The notes: generated by a model from the sequence alone, not told the origin. Positions 7,950 through 17,629 are shown, numbered from the stretch's first letter. The stretch is DNA of 48,252 nt from Flavobacterium sp. (GCF_017985075.1 NZ_JAGNYF010000012.1:1-48252); one strand, 5' to 3'. Made by a program: numbers and translations.

Positions 7950-7976
7950 TAAAAAAAGGTACTTTTAATGTACCTT
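7950..7976 (-). terminator. Minus-strand terminator between the nuclease-like gene and nbaC
   Basis: On the minus strand a 7-bp stem (AAGGTAC / GTACCTT, 7-base loop) is followed by a run of seven T. It lies 200 bases downstream of the gene ending at 8176 and 32 bases ahead of the nbaC start. Confidence 0.7.
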
Positions 7977-8057
7977 CAATTATTTTTTTATTGGTGTCCA
8001 AAATACTTAAAACAACTCACTTTTAGTGTGTTTCTAATTCAGGTTTTGAAAAATTTT

Positions 8058-8116
8058 GCCACGGATTTCACGGATTTTCACGGATTAATTCGTGCTAATT
8101 TGTGTAATTTGTGTCA
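8058..8116. repeat. Degenerate periodic intergenic repeat (CACGGATT units)
   Basis: The top strand shows CACGGATT three times at about 10-base spacing, then AATTCGTG, AATTTGTG and AATTTGTG. The second half is roughly the reverse complement of the first, so the block can fold back on itself. This style of sequence recurs at 39808-39896 and 34212-34258. Confidence 0.6.
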
Positions 8117-8175
8117 AAAAAATAAGTTATTCAACTTTGCGCCAAGCAAAACTAAGAACTTCAAGTCCAAGTGGT

Positions 8176-9270
8176 TTACTTTTTTGCTTCTTTTATCAAG
8201 TAAATATAGGATGGAAAATGATCCGAATATCCAGGTCCTAACGCGCCATTTCGTAACGCATATCCTTTATATTGACCGGTTTGTTGAATCATAAAAGGCG
8301 CATTGTACACCCCAGCTTTCCAATATCTCCAAGAAGAATAGTCTTTTCTTAATAAAGGCTCAGATATGATAATTTGATCGAAAAAATCCCAAGAATCTCT
8401 AAAAGCTAAGGTTCCAATTCCTTTATTCATTAATTTTTCGGCAGGATTGTAAAGTCCTAACGGTTGTACTTCTTTTTCATCTCCTTTTGCACCTAAAACC
8501 TGTTTCACACTTTTATTAAAAGGGCCGTCATTCAAATCGCCCATTGTGAAGATTTTCGCATTCGGATTAATAACTTGTAACGAATCGATAATTTTTTTAT
8601 TTAATGCTGCTGCCGCTTCACGTAGTGGACTACTTCTTTTTTCGCCACCTCTGCGCGAAGGCCAATGGTTTACTATAAAATGCATTTCTTCACCGTCTAA
8701 TAATCCTGTCATTAATATTTGATCTCGAGTGTAAATTCTTTTGGTTTTAATATCTACTACATTATCATCGGTATCTTCTATTTTTTCTTTGTCTTTTGCT
8801 TTTTTGTCGGTTTCATCTTCAGTTACGATAAGTGCATAATTTTTATAACTCGTTGGTTGAAAATGTCCTTTTTGATATAAAAATCCGGTATCAATTCCTC
8901 GTCTATCTGGCGAATCAAAATGAATTACCGAATAGCCTTTAGCTGCTAACAAGGGTTGCTTGCAAAGGTCTTCTAATACTTGTCTGTTTTCAATTTCGGC
9001 TACGCCTAAAATTACGGGAGAATTCTTTTGCTCAGCACTAGTTCCAAGTTGAGCAATTACTCGTTCTAATTTTTGAAGTTTATCTTTATAATTTTCAGGC
9101 GTATAAATAAAATCTTCATCATTTATATTTGGATCATTTATTGTATCAAATAAATTTTCTAAATTGTAAAAAGCAATTGTATTAACCAGGTAGGTCTTTT
9201 TTTCTTGAGAAAAACTTGTTGAAACACATAATAGTATCGCTAAAGCGCTGTAAATTGATTTGATGTTCAT
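8176..9270 (-). CDS. Secreted endonuclease/exonuclease/phosphatase-family protein
   Basis: A 364-residue secreted protein with signal peptide MNIKSIYSALAILLCVSTSF (cleavage near FSQ). The EEP-fold motifs are visible: YNLENLFD near residue 35, AEIENR (metal-binding Glu), VNHWPSRRGG, GDLNDGP and a C-terminal SDHFP. This group is annotated as predicted extracellular nucleases, but phosphodiesterase activity on other substrates is possible. It is divergent from the TonB-dependent receptor/lipoprotein operon starting at 9405 and shares a 134-base promoter region with it. That suggests a joint role in using an extracellular phosphorylated polymer. Confidence 0.85.
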   Translation of the reverse strand: MNIKSIYSALAILLCVSTSFSQEKKTYLVNTIAFYNLENLFDTINDPNINDEDFIYTPENYKDKLQKLERVIAQLGTSAEQKNSPVILGVAEIENRQVLEDLCKQPLLAAKGYSVIHFDSPDRRGIDTGFLYQKGHFQPTSYKNYALIVTEDETDKKAKDKEKIEDTDDNVVDIKTKRIYTRDQILMTGLLDGEEMHFIVNHWPSRRGGEKRSSPLREAAAALNKKIIDSLQVINPNAKIFTMGDLNDGPFNKSVKQVLGAKGDEKEVQPLGLYNPAEKLMNKGIGTLAFRDSWDFFDQIIISEPLLRKDYSSWRYWKAGVYNAPFMIQQTGQYKGYALRNGALGPGYSDHFPSYIYLIKEAKK

Positions 9271-9313
9271 ATTTCAGGTTAAGTTATAATTATATAAAGT
9301 GCAATATTTGAAA

Positions 9314-9321
9314 CAAAGGTA
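9314..9321 (-). promoter_or_regulatory. Putative -7 element of the secreted nuclease gene
   Basis: Minus-strand TACCTTTG matches TAnnTTTG, 44 bases before the ATG at 9270. It lies in the shared divergent promoter region. Confidence 0.4.
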
Positions 9322-9341
9322 AATAATTTAATTTATTGTTT

Positions 9342-9349
9342 TATCTTTG
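9342..9349 (+). promoter_or_regulatory. Putative -7 element of the TonB receptor operon
   Basis: TATCTTTG matches TAnnTTTG, 55 bases before the ATG at 9405. The -33 region is T-rich without a clean TTTG. Confidence 0.45.
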
Positions 9350-9404
9350 TTAGCTTTTTAGTTTGTTACTAAATTGCTTGTAAGGTATTAATTAATAATA
9401 AAGT

Positions 9405-12236
9405 ATGAAAAAACTTGTATTAAGTCTTTTGTTTTTGTTTCAAGCTGTTTTTGTAATGGCTCAAAATCAATCAACTGTAAAAGGGAAAGTAGTTGATTCA
9501 AAATCGCAAAGCCCTTTGGGTAGCGTTAAAGTAATGATTCAGTCTAATGAACAATTTGTAACGACCAATAGTTTGGGAGAATTTCAAATTAGTGTTATAT
9601 CAGATGGAAATCAAATTTTAGTAATTTCTGTAGATGGCTACAATACTCAAAATTTTCCAATTGAAGTAGCGGCAAATCAAACGTTAGATGTAGGTTTATT
9701 GTTTTTGGAAGAAGACATTACATCAGAGCAGCAATTAAGTTTAGTAACCATTACTGAAAATGATTTAGGAGATGACAACAGTGGTTCTGAAAGTACTGCA
9801 GGTTTATTACAATCATCAAGAGATGCCTATCAGCAAGCAGCCGCTTTCAATTGGGGTCAATCTCGTTTTAGAATGAGAGGTTTAGATAATGAATATGGAA
9901 TAACTATGATTAATGGTATTTCAATGAATAAAATCTACGATGGAAGACCACAATGGAGCAACTGGGGTGGATTAAATGACGCCACAAGAAATCAAGAATT
10001 CACTTTAGGTTCTGCGCCTTCCGATTATACTTTTGGAGGTATTTTAGGAACGCAAGAAATTAATACAAGAGCCTCTTTATACAGAAAAGGAACAAGAATT
10101 TCTCAGTCAGGAACCAATACCAATTATTCTTGGCGTTCTATGATTACTCATAATTCAGGCTTAATGGAAAATGGTTGGGCATATAGTATTTCTGGTTCAA
10201 GAAGATGGGCGCAAGAAGGCTATTTTGAAGGAACTGATTATGGAGCTAATTCCTTTTTTGCAAGTGTAGAAAAAAGAATTAATAAGAAACACAGTTTGAA
10301 TTTTACATCAATTTATGCTCAAAACTATAGAGGTAAAAATTCTCCAAACTCACAAGAAGTTACAGATATTGCAGGTATAAAATATAATTCGTATTGGGGG
10401 TATCAAAATGGTGAGCAAAGAAACTCAAGAGTTAAAAGACTCGCTGAGCCGATTAATATGTTAAGTCATTATTGGAAAATGTCTGATAAAACTACTTTAA
10501 ATACAAATGTCTCTTATCAAACTGGTTCTATTGGAAACAGTAGATTAGATTATCAAGGTAAACCTAATCCAGATCCAACGTATTACAGAAACTTACCAAG
10601 TTATTATACTACTCAATTTGATGATAATGGGAATTATATTGGGAACAGTGCGGTAAATCAATTAGAAGCATCGCGTGCTAAGTTTCTTTCAAACAGACAA
10701 TTAAATTGGAATGAGCTTTATGACATTAATAGAATGAGTACTAACGGAAATAGCTATTATATTCTATATGAAGACAGAACTGACGACAAACAACTTTCGG
10801 CTAACTCAATTTTATTTTCAGATTTATCTGATAATGTAAAATTAAATGCTGGTGTAAGTTTCAAAAAATTAACATCTAATAATTTTCAAAATTTATTAGA
10901 TTTATTAGGAGGGAATTATTTTTTAGATATTGATACATTTGGTTCTGGAAGTCAACAACAAACGGATATTAATAATCCAAACAGACAAATTGTAGAAGGT
11001 GATAAATTTGGCTATAACTATAAGTTATTTGCTACTACATTTGATGCTTTTACGCAATTTAAGTTTACATATAAAAAAGTCGATTTTTATATAGCACAAA
11101 ACTATTCTCGTTCAGAGTATCAAAGAGAAGGTTTGTACAAAAACGGATACTATCCAACGAATTCTTTCGGAAAAAGTAAAAAAATTGAATTTGATAATTT
11201 CGGTTTCAAAGGAGGTTTTACGTATAAAATTACTGGAAAACAATTTTTCGACTTAAATGGATTTTATGCCACTAAAGCCCCAAATATGAGAAATACATTT
11301 CCAAATGCTAGAATTAATAATAACGTATTTCCAGAATTAAAAGGCGAAACAATTGCTAGTGCAGATGCAAGTTATATCATTAAAACGCCAAAAGTGAAAG
11401 CAAGAATTACAGGACATTATTCTTATATTAAAGGTTCAACAGAAACTTCATTTTTCTTTGCAGATGCAATTGATGATGGTAATACTGATAATGGTGAAAG
11501 TTCATTTGTTGCAGAAACTATTAATGGTTTAAATAAGAAAAATCTTGGTATTGAATTCGGTTTTGAATATCAAATTTCTAAAACGATTAAAGCTACATTA
11601 GCTGGTTCTTACGGTGAATATACATATGATAGTAACCCTACAGTTCAGTTAAACATTGATAGCCAATCTAGCGCTACTAATACTTTTCCTATAAAAGATT
11701 ATGGAACTGCTAATTTAAAAAACTACAAACAACCTGGTATGCCTCAAACCGCAGCATCTTTTGGCCTTGAGTATAGAGATCCAAACTTCTGGTGGATCGG
11801 AGCAAATGCTAATTATTTAGGAGATAGTTATATTGATGTGGCGCCAATTTTAAGAACTAATAATTTTTTAGTTGACCAAACGTTTGGTAATACATCTACT
11901 CCTTTTTATGAAGCCACTCAAGAAAGAGCAGATCAATTATTAAAACAAGAAAAATTTAATCCTTTTACACTAATCAATGCAACTGGAGGAAAATCTTGGA
12001 GAGTAGAGAATATAACTATTGGTTTCTTCGCTTCTGTGAACAATATTTTTGATATTACATACAAAACAGGTGGTTTTGAACAAGCTAGAAACTCGAGCTT
12101 CAGACAGTTAAATCAAGATGCTGGGCATATAGATGCTTCATCAAATCAATATGTTGCACACACACCATCTTTTGGATCTAAGTATTTTTACGGTTTCGGA
12201 AGAACTTATTTTGTTAACTTATATATTAACTTTTAA
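9405..12236 (+). CDS. TonB-dependent receptor with carboxypeptidase-like regulatory domain
   Basis: Outer-membrane active transporter, 943 residues. It has a signal peptide (MKKLVLSLLFLFQAVFVMAQ), then a carboxypeptidase-regulatory-like beta-sandwich (about residues 25-95, starting VKGKVVDSKSQSPL). The plug domain includes SRFRMRGLDNEYG and NGISMN (about 140-260), followed by a long beta-barrel ending in an aromatic residue (YINF). It is not a classical SusC, since no SusD follows. Two lipoproteins follow at 10- and 4-base gaps in one operon, and a secreted nuclease-like gene is divergent. The ligand cannot be read from sequence; nucleic acid or another phosphorylated polymer is an inference from neighbours. 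Confidence 0.9.
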   Translation: MKKLVLSLLFLFQAVFVMAQNQSTVKGKVVDSKSQSPLGSVKVMIQSNEQFVTTNSLGEFQISVISDGNQILVISVDGYNTQNFPIEVAANQTLDVGLLFLEEDITSEQQLSLVTITENDLGDDNSGSESTAGLLQSSRDAYQQAAAFNWGQSRFRMRGLDNEYGITMINGISMNKIYDGRPQWSNWGGLNDATRNQEFTLGSAPSDYTFGGILGTQEINTRASLYRKGTRISQSGTNTNYSWRSMITHNSGLMENGWAYSISGSRRWAQEGYFEGTDYGANSFFASVEKRINKKHSLNFTSIYAQNYRGKNSPNSQEVTDIAGIKYNSYWGYQNGEQRNSRVKRLAEPINMLSHYWKMSDKTTLNTNVSYQTGSIGNSRLDYQGKPNPDPTYYRNLPSYYTTQFDDNGNYIGNSAVNQLEASRAKFLSNRQLNWNELYDINRMSTNGNSYYILYEDRTDDKQLSANSILFSDLSDNVKLNAGVSFKKLTSNNFQNLLDLLGGNYFLDIDTFGSGSQQQTDINNPNRQIVEGDKFGYNYKLFATTFDAFTQFKFTYKKVDFYIAQNYSRSEYQREGLYKNGYYPTNSFGKSKKIEFDNFGFKGGFTYKITGKQFFDLNGFYATKAPNMRNTFPNARINNNVFPELKGETIASADASYIIKTPKVKARITGHYSYIKGSTETSFFFADAIDDGNTDNGESSFVAETINGLNKKNLGIEFGFEYQISKTIKATLAGSYGEYTYDSNPTVQLNIDSQSSATNTFPIKDYGTANLKNYKQPGMPQTAASFGLEYRDPNFWWIGANANYLGDSYIDVAPILRTNNFLVDQTFGNTSTPFYEATQERADQLLKQEKFNPFTLINATGGKSWRVENITIGFFASVNNIFDITYKTGGFEQARNSSFRQLNQDAGHIDASSNQYVAHTPSFGSKYFYGFGRTYFVNLYINF

Positions 12237-12246
12237 TAAAAAAAGC

Positions 12247-12861
12247 ATGAAAAAGATATTTATTTATTCGCTTTTAGCGCTTGCTAATTTTGCAACTTTT
12301 GTTAGTTGTACAGATGAAGGCGATGTAGAATACCCAAGAGTTAAAAAAACATTGTTTGTGGAAAACTTCACTGATAATACTGATGGAACAGTATTAAATT
12401 CAACAGGATGGACTAACTATGCTCAGGCTGGAACCAAAAAATTTTCAGAGGAAGTATATCAAGGTAATGGATATGCTGAATTTACTTCATATGGATCTGG
12501 TCAACCTTCAAATATTGCATGGTTAATTTCACCAGCATTTGATATGGACAAACAAGATGGTGAAAAATTAGTTTTTCAAGCTGCTCATGCTTATTTAACT
12601 AATACAGAAAACTCATTAGAATTAATGGTTTCAACAGATTATGATGGAAATATTGCCAACTTTAATCAATCAAGTTGGTTAAGTTTACCGGTAATTACTC
12701 CAACGCCAAGCAATGATTTTTATGAGTATGTAAATTCTGGCGAAGTAGATTTGTCAGGTTTTAATGGAACATTACACTTTGCATTTAAAGTTAAAGGTTC
12801 TGGATCGAACACAAGTTTAGATGCAACCTATCAAATTGATAACATTAGACTTTATTACTAA
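12247..12861 (+). CDS. Surface lipoprotein with choice-of-anchor J-like domain
   Basis: A 204-residue protein starting at ATG 12247 (MKKIFIYSLLALANFATFVS then Cys21). The signal with FVSC is a lipobox, so it is probably a lipidated envelope protein. The body is a beta-sandwich of the choice-of-anchor J type: an ENFTDN opening, a WTNYAQAGT core, WLISPAFD and a YQIDNIRLYY end. An in-frame upstream ATG at 12133 lies within the preceding gene and removes the signal peptide, so it is rejected. It is co-transcribed with the TonB receptor (10-base gap) and the DUF5689 lipoprotein, and probably captures or displays substrate for the receptor. Confidence 0.78.
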   Translation: MKKIFIYSLLALANFATFVSCTDEGDVEYPRVKKTLFVENFTDNTDGTVLNSTGWTNYAQAGTKKFSEEVYQGNGYAEFTSYGSGQPSNIAWLISPAFDMDKQDGEKLVFQAAHAYLTNTENSLELMVSTDYDGNIANFNQSSWLSLPVITPTPSNDFYEYVNSGEVDLSGFNGTLHFAFKVKGSGSNTSLDATYQIDNIRLYY

Positions 12862-12865
12862 AATT

Positions 12866-14203
12866 ATGAAAAAATTAATCACAACTTTATCGTTTTTTGC
12901 AATTATAGTTAGTTTCACTAGCTGTGTAGATGATGATACTAAAGCAGGTAATGCTGATTCTGATATTGTTACTCAAGAATTTACAGCAACAAAAACTATT
13001 CAAGATATTGTAACATTTAACAATACTCCAACACCTGTTGCTTACACTGCAGATGATATTATTGAAGCTTATGTTACTTCTTCTGATGAAACGGGAACTT
13101 TTTACAATACAATCAGTTTTCAAAATATTGGAACAAATACTTCTCAACCAATTGGGCTTAGTGTAAGTGCTAATTTTTCTTCTTATGGAAAAGGATTTAC
13201 ACCTGGAAGAAAAGCCTATATTAAATTAAAAGGTTTGTATACTGCTGTTGTTGACGGCTCTTTAAAAATCGGAAGCCTTTATAATGGTGAAATTGGTAGA
13301 ATTTCTGAAAATGAATGGCAAAAATACCTTTTTGTATCTGCAACAAAAGTGTCAGAAGAAAATATGGTAAGAATTGTTTCATTAGCTACGGCTGCAACAA
13401 ATACTAATCTTAACACTTTAATTGAAATTGATAATGTTCAATTTGCTGACGGTTCATTAGCTAGAACATATTTTGATGTAGATTCTGGAGGAAGTGCTAC
13501 AAATCACAATATTGTTGATATTGCTGGTGGTACAACAAGATATTTCAGAGTTAGTCAATATGCACTTTTTGCTTACCAAAATGTTCCAGCCGGAAGGGGT
13601 AAAATTAGAGGTATAATGACAAAGTATGGCTCAGATTATCAATTTATTGTTAGACATCAAAATGATGTAAAATTAGTAAATCCTAGAAGTTATACTTTTA
13701 ATAGTGCTTTAAATGAGAATTTTGAAAGTTATGCTCTTAACCAAAAAGGGTTTACAAATTATTTGAATTTTGCAACTTCTGGAACAAAAGATTGGATTGT
13801 TAAAACTGTAAATGGATCTAAATGTATTCAAATGTCTGCTTATGGTGGTTCTCTTGAAAGTAATAAGTCTTATTTTGTACTTCCTGTTGATTTTACTACA
13901 GCAAATACATTATCTTTTCAAGTTGATGCCGACTTCTATAGTACGGCATTTGGACTAAAAGTTTACAGAACAACTAATTATGTTCCTGGTAAAAAATTAT
14001 CGGAAGCAACTTTATTTGATATTTCTTCAAGTTTTATTTTTCCTAGTGCAAGTACAACGACTTTTAATTCTGCAGGAACTTATAATATTCCAACTTCTAT
14101 TCAAGGAAATGGTTATATAGTTTTCGAATATACTGGAAGTAATATTAGCGGTACCAATTTGAATACAACAAATTGTAATATCGATAACATCATTATCAAC
14201 TAA
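12866..14203 (+). CDS. DUF5689 and choice-of-anchor J lipoprotein
   Basis: A 445-residue predicted lipoprotein starting at ATG 12866. MKKLITTLSFFAIIVSFTSC is a signal with lipobox Cys20. Residues about 40-290 resemble DUF5689: AYVTSSDETGTFY, an OB-fold-like LKGLYTAV strand and IEIDNVQF. Residues about 300-445 form a choice-of-anchor J module (ENFESYALNQKG, SGTKDWIVK, terminal CNIDNIIIN). The start is 4 bases after the preceding stop, so the two are translated from one message. DUF5689 proteins have no settled function, and their linkage with secreted nucleases and TonB receptors here is the main clue. Alternative start at 12821 is rejected because it hides the signal peptide. Confidence 0.82.
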   Translation: MKKLITTLSFFAIIVSFTSCVDDDTKAGNADSDIVTQEFTATKTIQDIVTFNNTPTPVAYTADDIIEAYVTSSDETGTFYNTISFQNIGTNTSQPIGLSVSANFSSYGKGFTPGRKAYIKLKGLYTAVVDGSLKIGSLYNGEIGRISENEWQKYLFVSATKVSEENMVRIVSLATAATNTNLNTLIEIDNVQFADGSLARTYFDVDSGGSATNHNIVDIAGGTTRYFRVSQYALFAYQNVPAGRGKIRGIMTKYGSDYQFIVRHQNDVKLVNPRSYTFNSALNENFESYALNQKGFTNYLNFATSGTKDWIVKTVNGSKCIQMSAYGGSLESNKSYFVLPVDFTTANTLSFQVDADFYSTAFGLKVYRTTNYVPGKKLSEATLFDISSSFIFPSASTTTFNSAGTYNIPTSIQGNGYIVFEYTGSNISGTNLNTTNCNIDNIIIN

Positions 14204-14223
14204 ATAAATATATAACTCATAAA

Positions 14224-14260
14224 AAAATGCCTTCTTAATTTTAAGAAGGCATTTTTGTTT
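14224..14260. terminator. Terminator between the lipoprotein operon and polA
   Basis: A 15-bp perfect stem (AAAATGCCTTCTTAA / TTAAGAAGGCATTTT, 2-base nominal loop) ends in a T run. A and T runs on both sides let it serve both converging genes. Confidence 0.85.
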
Positions 14261-14298
14261 ATTAACTGATTACTAAAAACTGATCACTGAACACTATT
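14261..14298. repeat. Degenerate short-unit intergenic repeat (ACTGATTACT-like)
   Basis: Loosely repeated units AACTGATTACT, AACTGATCACT and GAACACT fill the gap between the terminator and the polA stop codon. Confidence 0.4.
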
Positions 14299-17133
14299 CT
14301 AATGTGCTTCCAACCAGTTTTTGCCACTACCAATTTCCACTTCTAACGGAACAATCATTTTAAAAGCATTTTCCATTTCGTGTTTAATCATCGGTTGAAT
14401 TTTTTCTAATTCGCTGTTATGCACATCAAAAACCAATTCATCATGCACTTGCAATAACATTTTTGATTGCCAGTTTTCCGATTTTAGTTTTTTATGAATG
14501 TTAATCATCGCAATTTTAATAATATCTGCAGCTGAACCTTGAATTGGTGCGTTTACGGCATTTCTTTCCGCGCCACCACGAACTATTGCATTTGCGGAAT
14601 TTATGTCTTTTAAATATCGTCTTCTTCCCGAAATCGTTTCTACATAACCGTTTTCTCTCGCAAAATCTACTTGATCTGAAATAAATGATTTTAATTTTGG
14701 ATAGGTTTTGTAATACGCATCAATCAACTCAGCACTTTCTTTACGTGATAAATTGGTTTGATTGCTCAATCCGAAAGCTGAAACTCCATACACAATTCCG
14801 AAGTTGACGGTTTTGGCGTGACTTCTTTGTTCTTTTGTTACTTCTTCTAAAGGAATATTAAAGACTTTAGCGGCCGTACTTTTATGAATATCTTCATTGT
14901 TTTTAAACGCAGCAATCATATTTTCTTCACCACATAAAGCCGCTATAATTCGCAATTCAATTTGAGAATAATCGGCAGAAACTAAGGTGTAATTTTCATC
15001 TCTGGCAATAAATGCTTTTCTAATTTGTCTACCTCTTTCGGTACGAATAGGAATGTTCTGTAAATTCGGATTATTAGAGCTCAAACGACCTGTCGCAGCA
15101 ACGGTTTGCATATAATCGGTATGCACGCGACCTGTTTTTGAATCCACTTGATTAGGCAACGCATCGATGTAAGTACTTTGTAATTTTACCATTTGACGCC
15201 ATTCTAAAATGTCTTTTACAATAGGATTGTCGTGGGCTAAATAACTTAATATTTCTTCACCAGTTGCATATTGACCCGTTTTGGTTTTTTTTTGTTTTGC
15301 TCCGCCAATTTTCATTTTGTCAAATAAAACATCACCTAATTGTTTTGGAGAGGCTAAATTGAACGTTTCGCCAGCTGTTTCGTATATTTTTTGCTCTAAA
15401 GCTTTACTTTCAGCCGTCATTTCAACGGACATTTTATTTAAAAAATCGACATCCAAATTAATTCCTTCTTTTTCCATATCGGCTAAAACGGGTACTAACG
15501 GAATTTCAATTTCATCATATAATTTTTTCGTACCTACTTTTTCTAAAATAGGTAAAAAATGATTTTTAAGTTGAATCGTAACATCGGCATCTTCTACAGC
15601 GTATTCTTTAATTTCATCTAAAGGAATATCGCGCATATTGCCTTGGTTTTTACCTTTTTTGCCAATTAATTCTGTAATAGATTTTGGCGAATATTTCAAA
15701 TATGTTTCACTCAACACATCCATATTATGACGCATATCTGGATTAATCAAATAATGCGCAATCATCGTATCGAATAAATTTCCTTTGACTTCAATTCCGT
15801 ATTGAGAAAGAATTTTTATATCGTATTTAATATTTTGACCCACTTTTTCGATGTTTTCATTTTCGAAAAATGGCTTGAATTTGTCAATTAAAACCTGTGC
15901 TTCATCTCTGTTTTCTGGAAAAGGCACATAAAATCCTTTTCCTTTTTCCCAAGAAAAGGCCAAACCTACTAATTCGGAATTTAAAGCATCTAAACCTGTT
16001 GTTTCCGTATCAAAACATACCGAAGTTTGATTCAATACATTTTGAATGAACATTTTTGTAGGTAAATCGCCTTGTACGTTTTGATAAAAATGTTCCGTAT
16101 TTTCTAAAGTTGCATAATACGATGTGTGTGTTTCTGTAGCATCTTCACCATCAGAAAAACCAAATAAATCATATTGTTCATCTGTAGTTTTCTTAACCGG
16201 CGCTTTCTTTAAAACGGGAATCTCAGAATTTGTTACTTCAGTATTCGCTGCTGGATTGTACAATTTATCGAATTGCGTTTTCATTTGTCGGAATTCTAAT
16301 TCCATAAACAACGCATCTGTTTTCTCTACATCTGGTGTAGATAATTCGTAATCTTTTTCATCAAAAGTTACTGGGCAATCTAATAAAATTGTAGCTAATT
16401 TTTTAGATAAAATTCCTTGTGCTTTGTTGGCTTCAATTTTGTCTTTTAAAGCACCTTTTAGTTTGTCTGTATTGTCTAAAAGATTCTCCATTGAACCAAA
16501 TTCAGCTAATAATTTCTTTGCTGTTTTTTCTCCAACACCTGGTAATCCTGGAATATTATCTACGGCATCTCCCATCATTCCAAGATAATCTATAACTTGT
16601 AATGGATGTTCTATTTCAAATTTTGCTTGTACCTCTGGAATTCCCCAAATTTCAATGTCATTACCCATTCTGGCAGGACGATACATAAAAATATTTTCGG
16701 AAACCAATTGGGCAAAATCCTTATCTGGCGTCACCATAAAAACTTTGTAATTTTCTTTTTCAGCTTGTTTGGCAATCGTTCCAATTAGGTCATCTGCTTC
16801 AAAGCCAGCAACTTCTATAATTGGAATATGCATAGCACGCAATAAATCTTGAATATAAGGCACAGCAATTTTTATGGCTTCTGGCGTAGCATCTCGGTTG
16901 GCTTTATATTGTTCGAACATTTCCAAACGAAACGTACTGCCGCCTTTATCAAAAGCAACTGCTAAATGATCTGGTTTTTCACGTTTAATCACATCCATTA
17001 AGGCATTCATAAACCCCATAATGGCAGAAGTATCCATACCTTTAGAATTGATTCTTGGGTTTTTTATAAAAGCATAGTAGCCTCGAAAAATTAATGCGTA
17101 AGCGTCTAAAAGAAATAAGCGTTTTTGTGACAT
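14299..17133 (-). CDS. polA: DNA polymerase I
   Basis: A 944-residue repair and replication polymerase. The N-terminal 5'-3' exonuclease (about residues 1-290) has DAYALIFRGYYAF, EADDLIGT, and a helix-hairpin-helix DNIPGLPGVGEKTA. The 3'-5' proofreading domain appears intact: FDTETTGLD (Exo I) and YAVEDAD (Exo III, Y-x3-D). Polymerase motif A is DYSQIELRI, motif B RSHAKTVNFGIVYG and motif C QVHDELVF. Length is typical for Bacteroidota, and all three activities are predicted. The start is 2 bases after the upstream secreted-protein gene, so both probably share the promoter near 17630. Confidence 0.97.
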   Translation of the reverse strand: MSQKRLFLLDAYALIFRGYYAFIKNPRINSKGMDTSAIMGFMNALMDVIKREKPDHLAVAFDKGGSTFRLEMFEQYKANRDATPEAIKIAVPYIQDLLRAMHIPIIEVAGFEADDLIGTIAKQAEKENYKVFMVTPDKDFAQLVSENIFMYRPARMGNDIEIWGIPEVQAKFEIEHPLQVIDYLGMMGDAVDNIPGLPGVGEKTAKKLLAEFGSMENLLDNTDKLKGALKDKIEANKAQGILSKKLATILLDCPVTFDEKDYELSTPDVEKTDALFMELEFRQMKTQFDKLYNPAANTEVTNSEIPVLKKAPVKKTTDEQYDLFGFSDGEDATETHTSYYATLENTEHFYQNVQGDLPTKMFIQNVLNQTSVCFDTETTGLDALNSELVGLAFSWEKGKGFYVPFPENRDEAQVLIDKFKPFFENENIEKVGQNIKYDIKILSQYGIEVKGNLFDTMIAHYLINPDMRHNMDVLSETYLKYSPKSITELIGKKGKNQGNMRDIPLDEIKEYAVEDADVTIQLKNHFLPILEKVGTKKLYDEIEIPLVPVLADMEKEGINLDVDFLNKMSVEMTAESKALEQKIYETAGETFNLASPKQLGDVLFDKMKIGGAKQKKTKTGQYATGEEILSYLAHDNPIVKDILEWRQMVKLQSTYIDALPNQVDSKTGRVHTDYMQTVAATGRLSSNNPNLQNIPIRTERGRQIRKAFIARDENYTLVSADYSQIELRIIAALCGEENMIAAFKNNEDIHKSTAAKVFNIPLEEVTKEQRSHAKTVNFGIVYGVSAFGLSNQTNLSRKESAELIDAYYKTYPKLKSFISDQVDFARENGYVETISGRRRYLKDINSANAIVRGGAERNAVNAPIQGSAADIIKIAMINIHKKLKSENWQSKMLLQVHDELVFDVHNSELEKIQPMIKHEMENAFKMIVPLEVEIGSGKNWLEAH

Positions 17134-17135
17134 AA

Positions 17136-17606
17136 TTAAAAAGTTAGTTTTAAACCAACTCCATTTGCATTGGCAATTATATTTGATTCAAAATTGATTC
17201 CAGTATTTTGTTTTTGTAATTTCATTTCATCATTCATTAAAATTACAGATTTTTTAATTTTCTTTTGAAACCCTATTTTTATTGGAATGGCAGTAATAAA
17301 AGATAACCCACTTAGTCCATAAGTAAAATATATTGTTCCTCTACTACTTTCATTTATAAGTTGTAATGTTCCAATACCAAGCATTGCAACACCATTTAAT
17401 AGCAATATATTTCCAATAGTCTTTTTGGTTCTTCCTGCTTTGTATAAATTTATAATTTCAGGTTTATGACCAAAATAGGCTTCTATTTCAGATGAATTAA
17501 TTTTTTTCCCGTTTTCAAATACGCGTCCACCATTTTTGAAAGTATATGTTTCTTGGGAAAAAGATACACTTGTAAAAAGTAGCAATACAATGATTAAATT
17601 TTTCAT
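17136..17606 (-). CDS. Small secreted/envelope protein of unknown function
   Basis: A 156-residue protein that I do not recognise. It has a signal peptide (MKNLIIVLLLFTSVSFSQ), then a soluble part with NGGRVFENGKKI and a two-helix hydrophobic hairpin (about residues 62-108: IGNILLLNGVAMLGIG, TYGLSGLSFITAIPI). A short C-terminal region ends in Phe (LKLTF), as many outer-membrane or envelope proteins of this phylum do. It is the first gene of a two-gene unit with polA at a 2-base gap. The pairing with polA may be only positional. Confidence 0.7.
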   Translation of the reverse strand: MKNLIIVLLLFTSVSFSQETYTFKNGGRVFENGKKINSSEIEAYFGHKPEIINLYKAGRTKKTIGNILLLNGVAMLGIGTLQLINESSRGTIYFTYGLSGLSFITAIPIKIGFQKKIKKSVILMNDEMKLQKQNTGINFESNIIANANGVGLKLTF

Positions 17607-17629
17607 AAATTATAGGTTTTTAGTTTCTA

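Noticed and set aside
7968-8294. Plus-strand open frame of 108 codons
   Set aside because: It reads through a terminator hairpin, the degenerate repeat at 8058-8116 and the antisense 3' end of the nuclease-like gene; composition is not protein-like.
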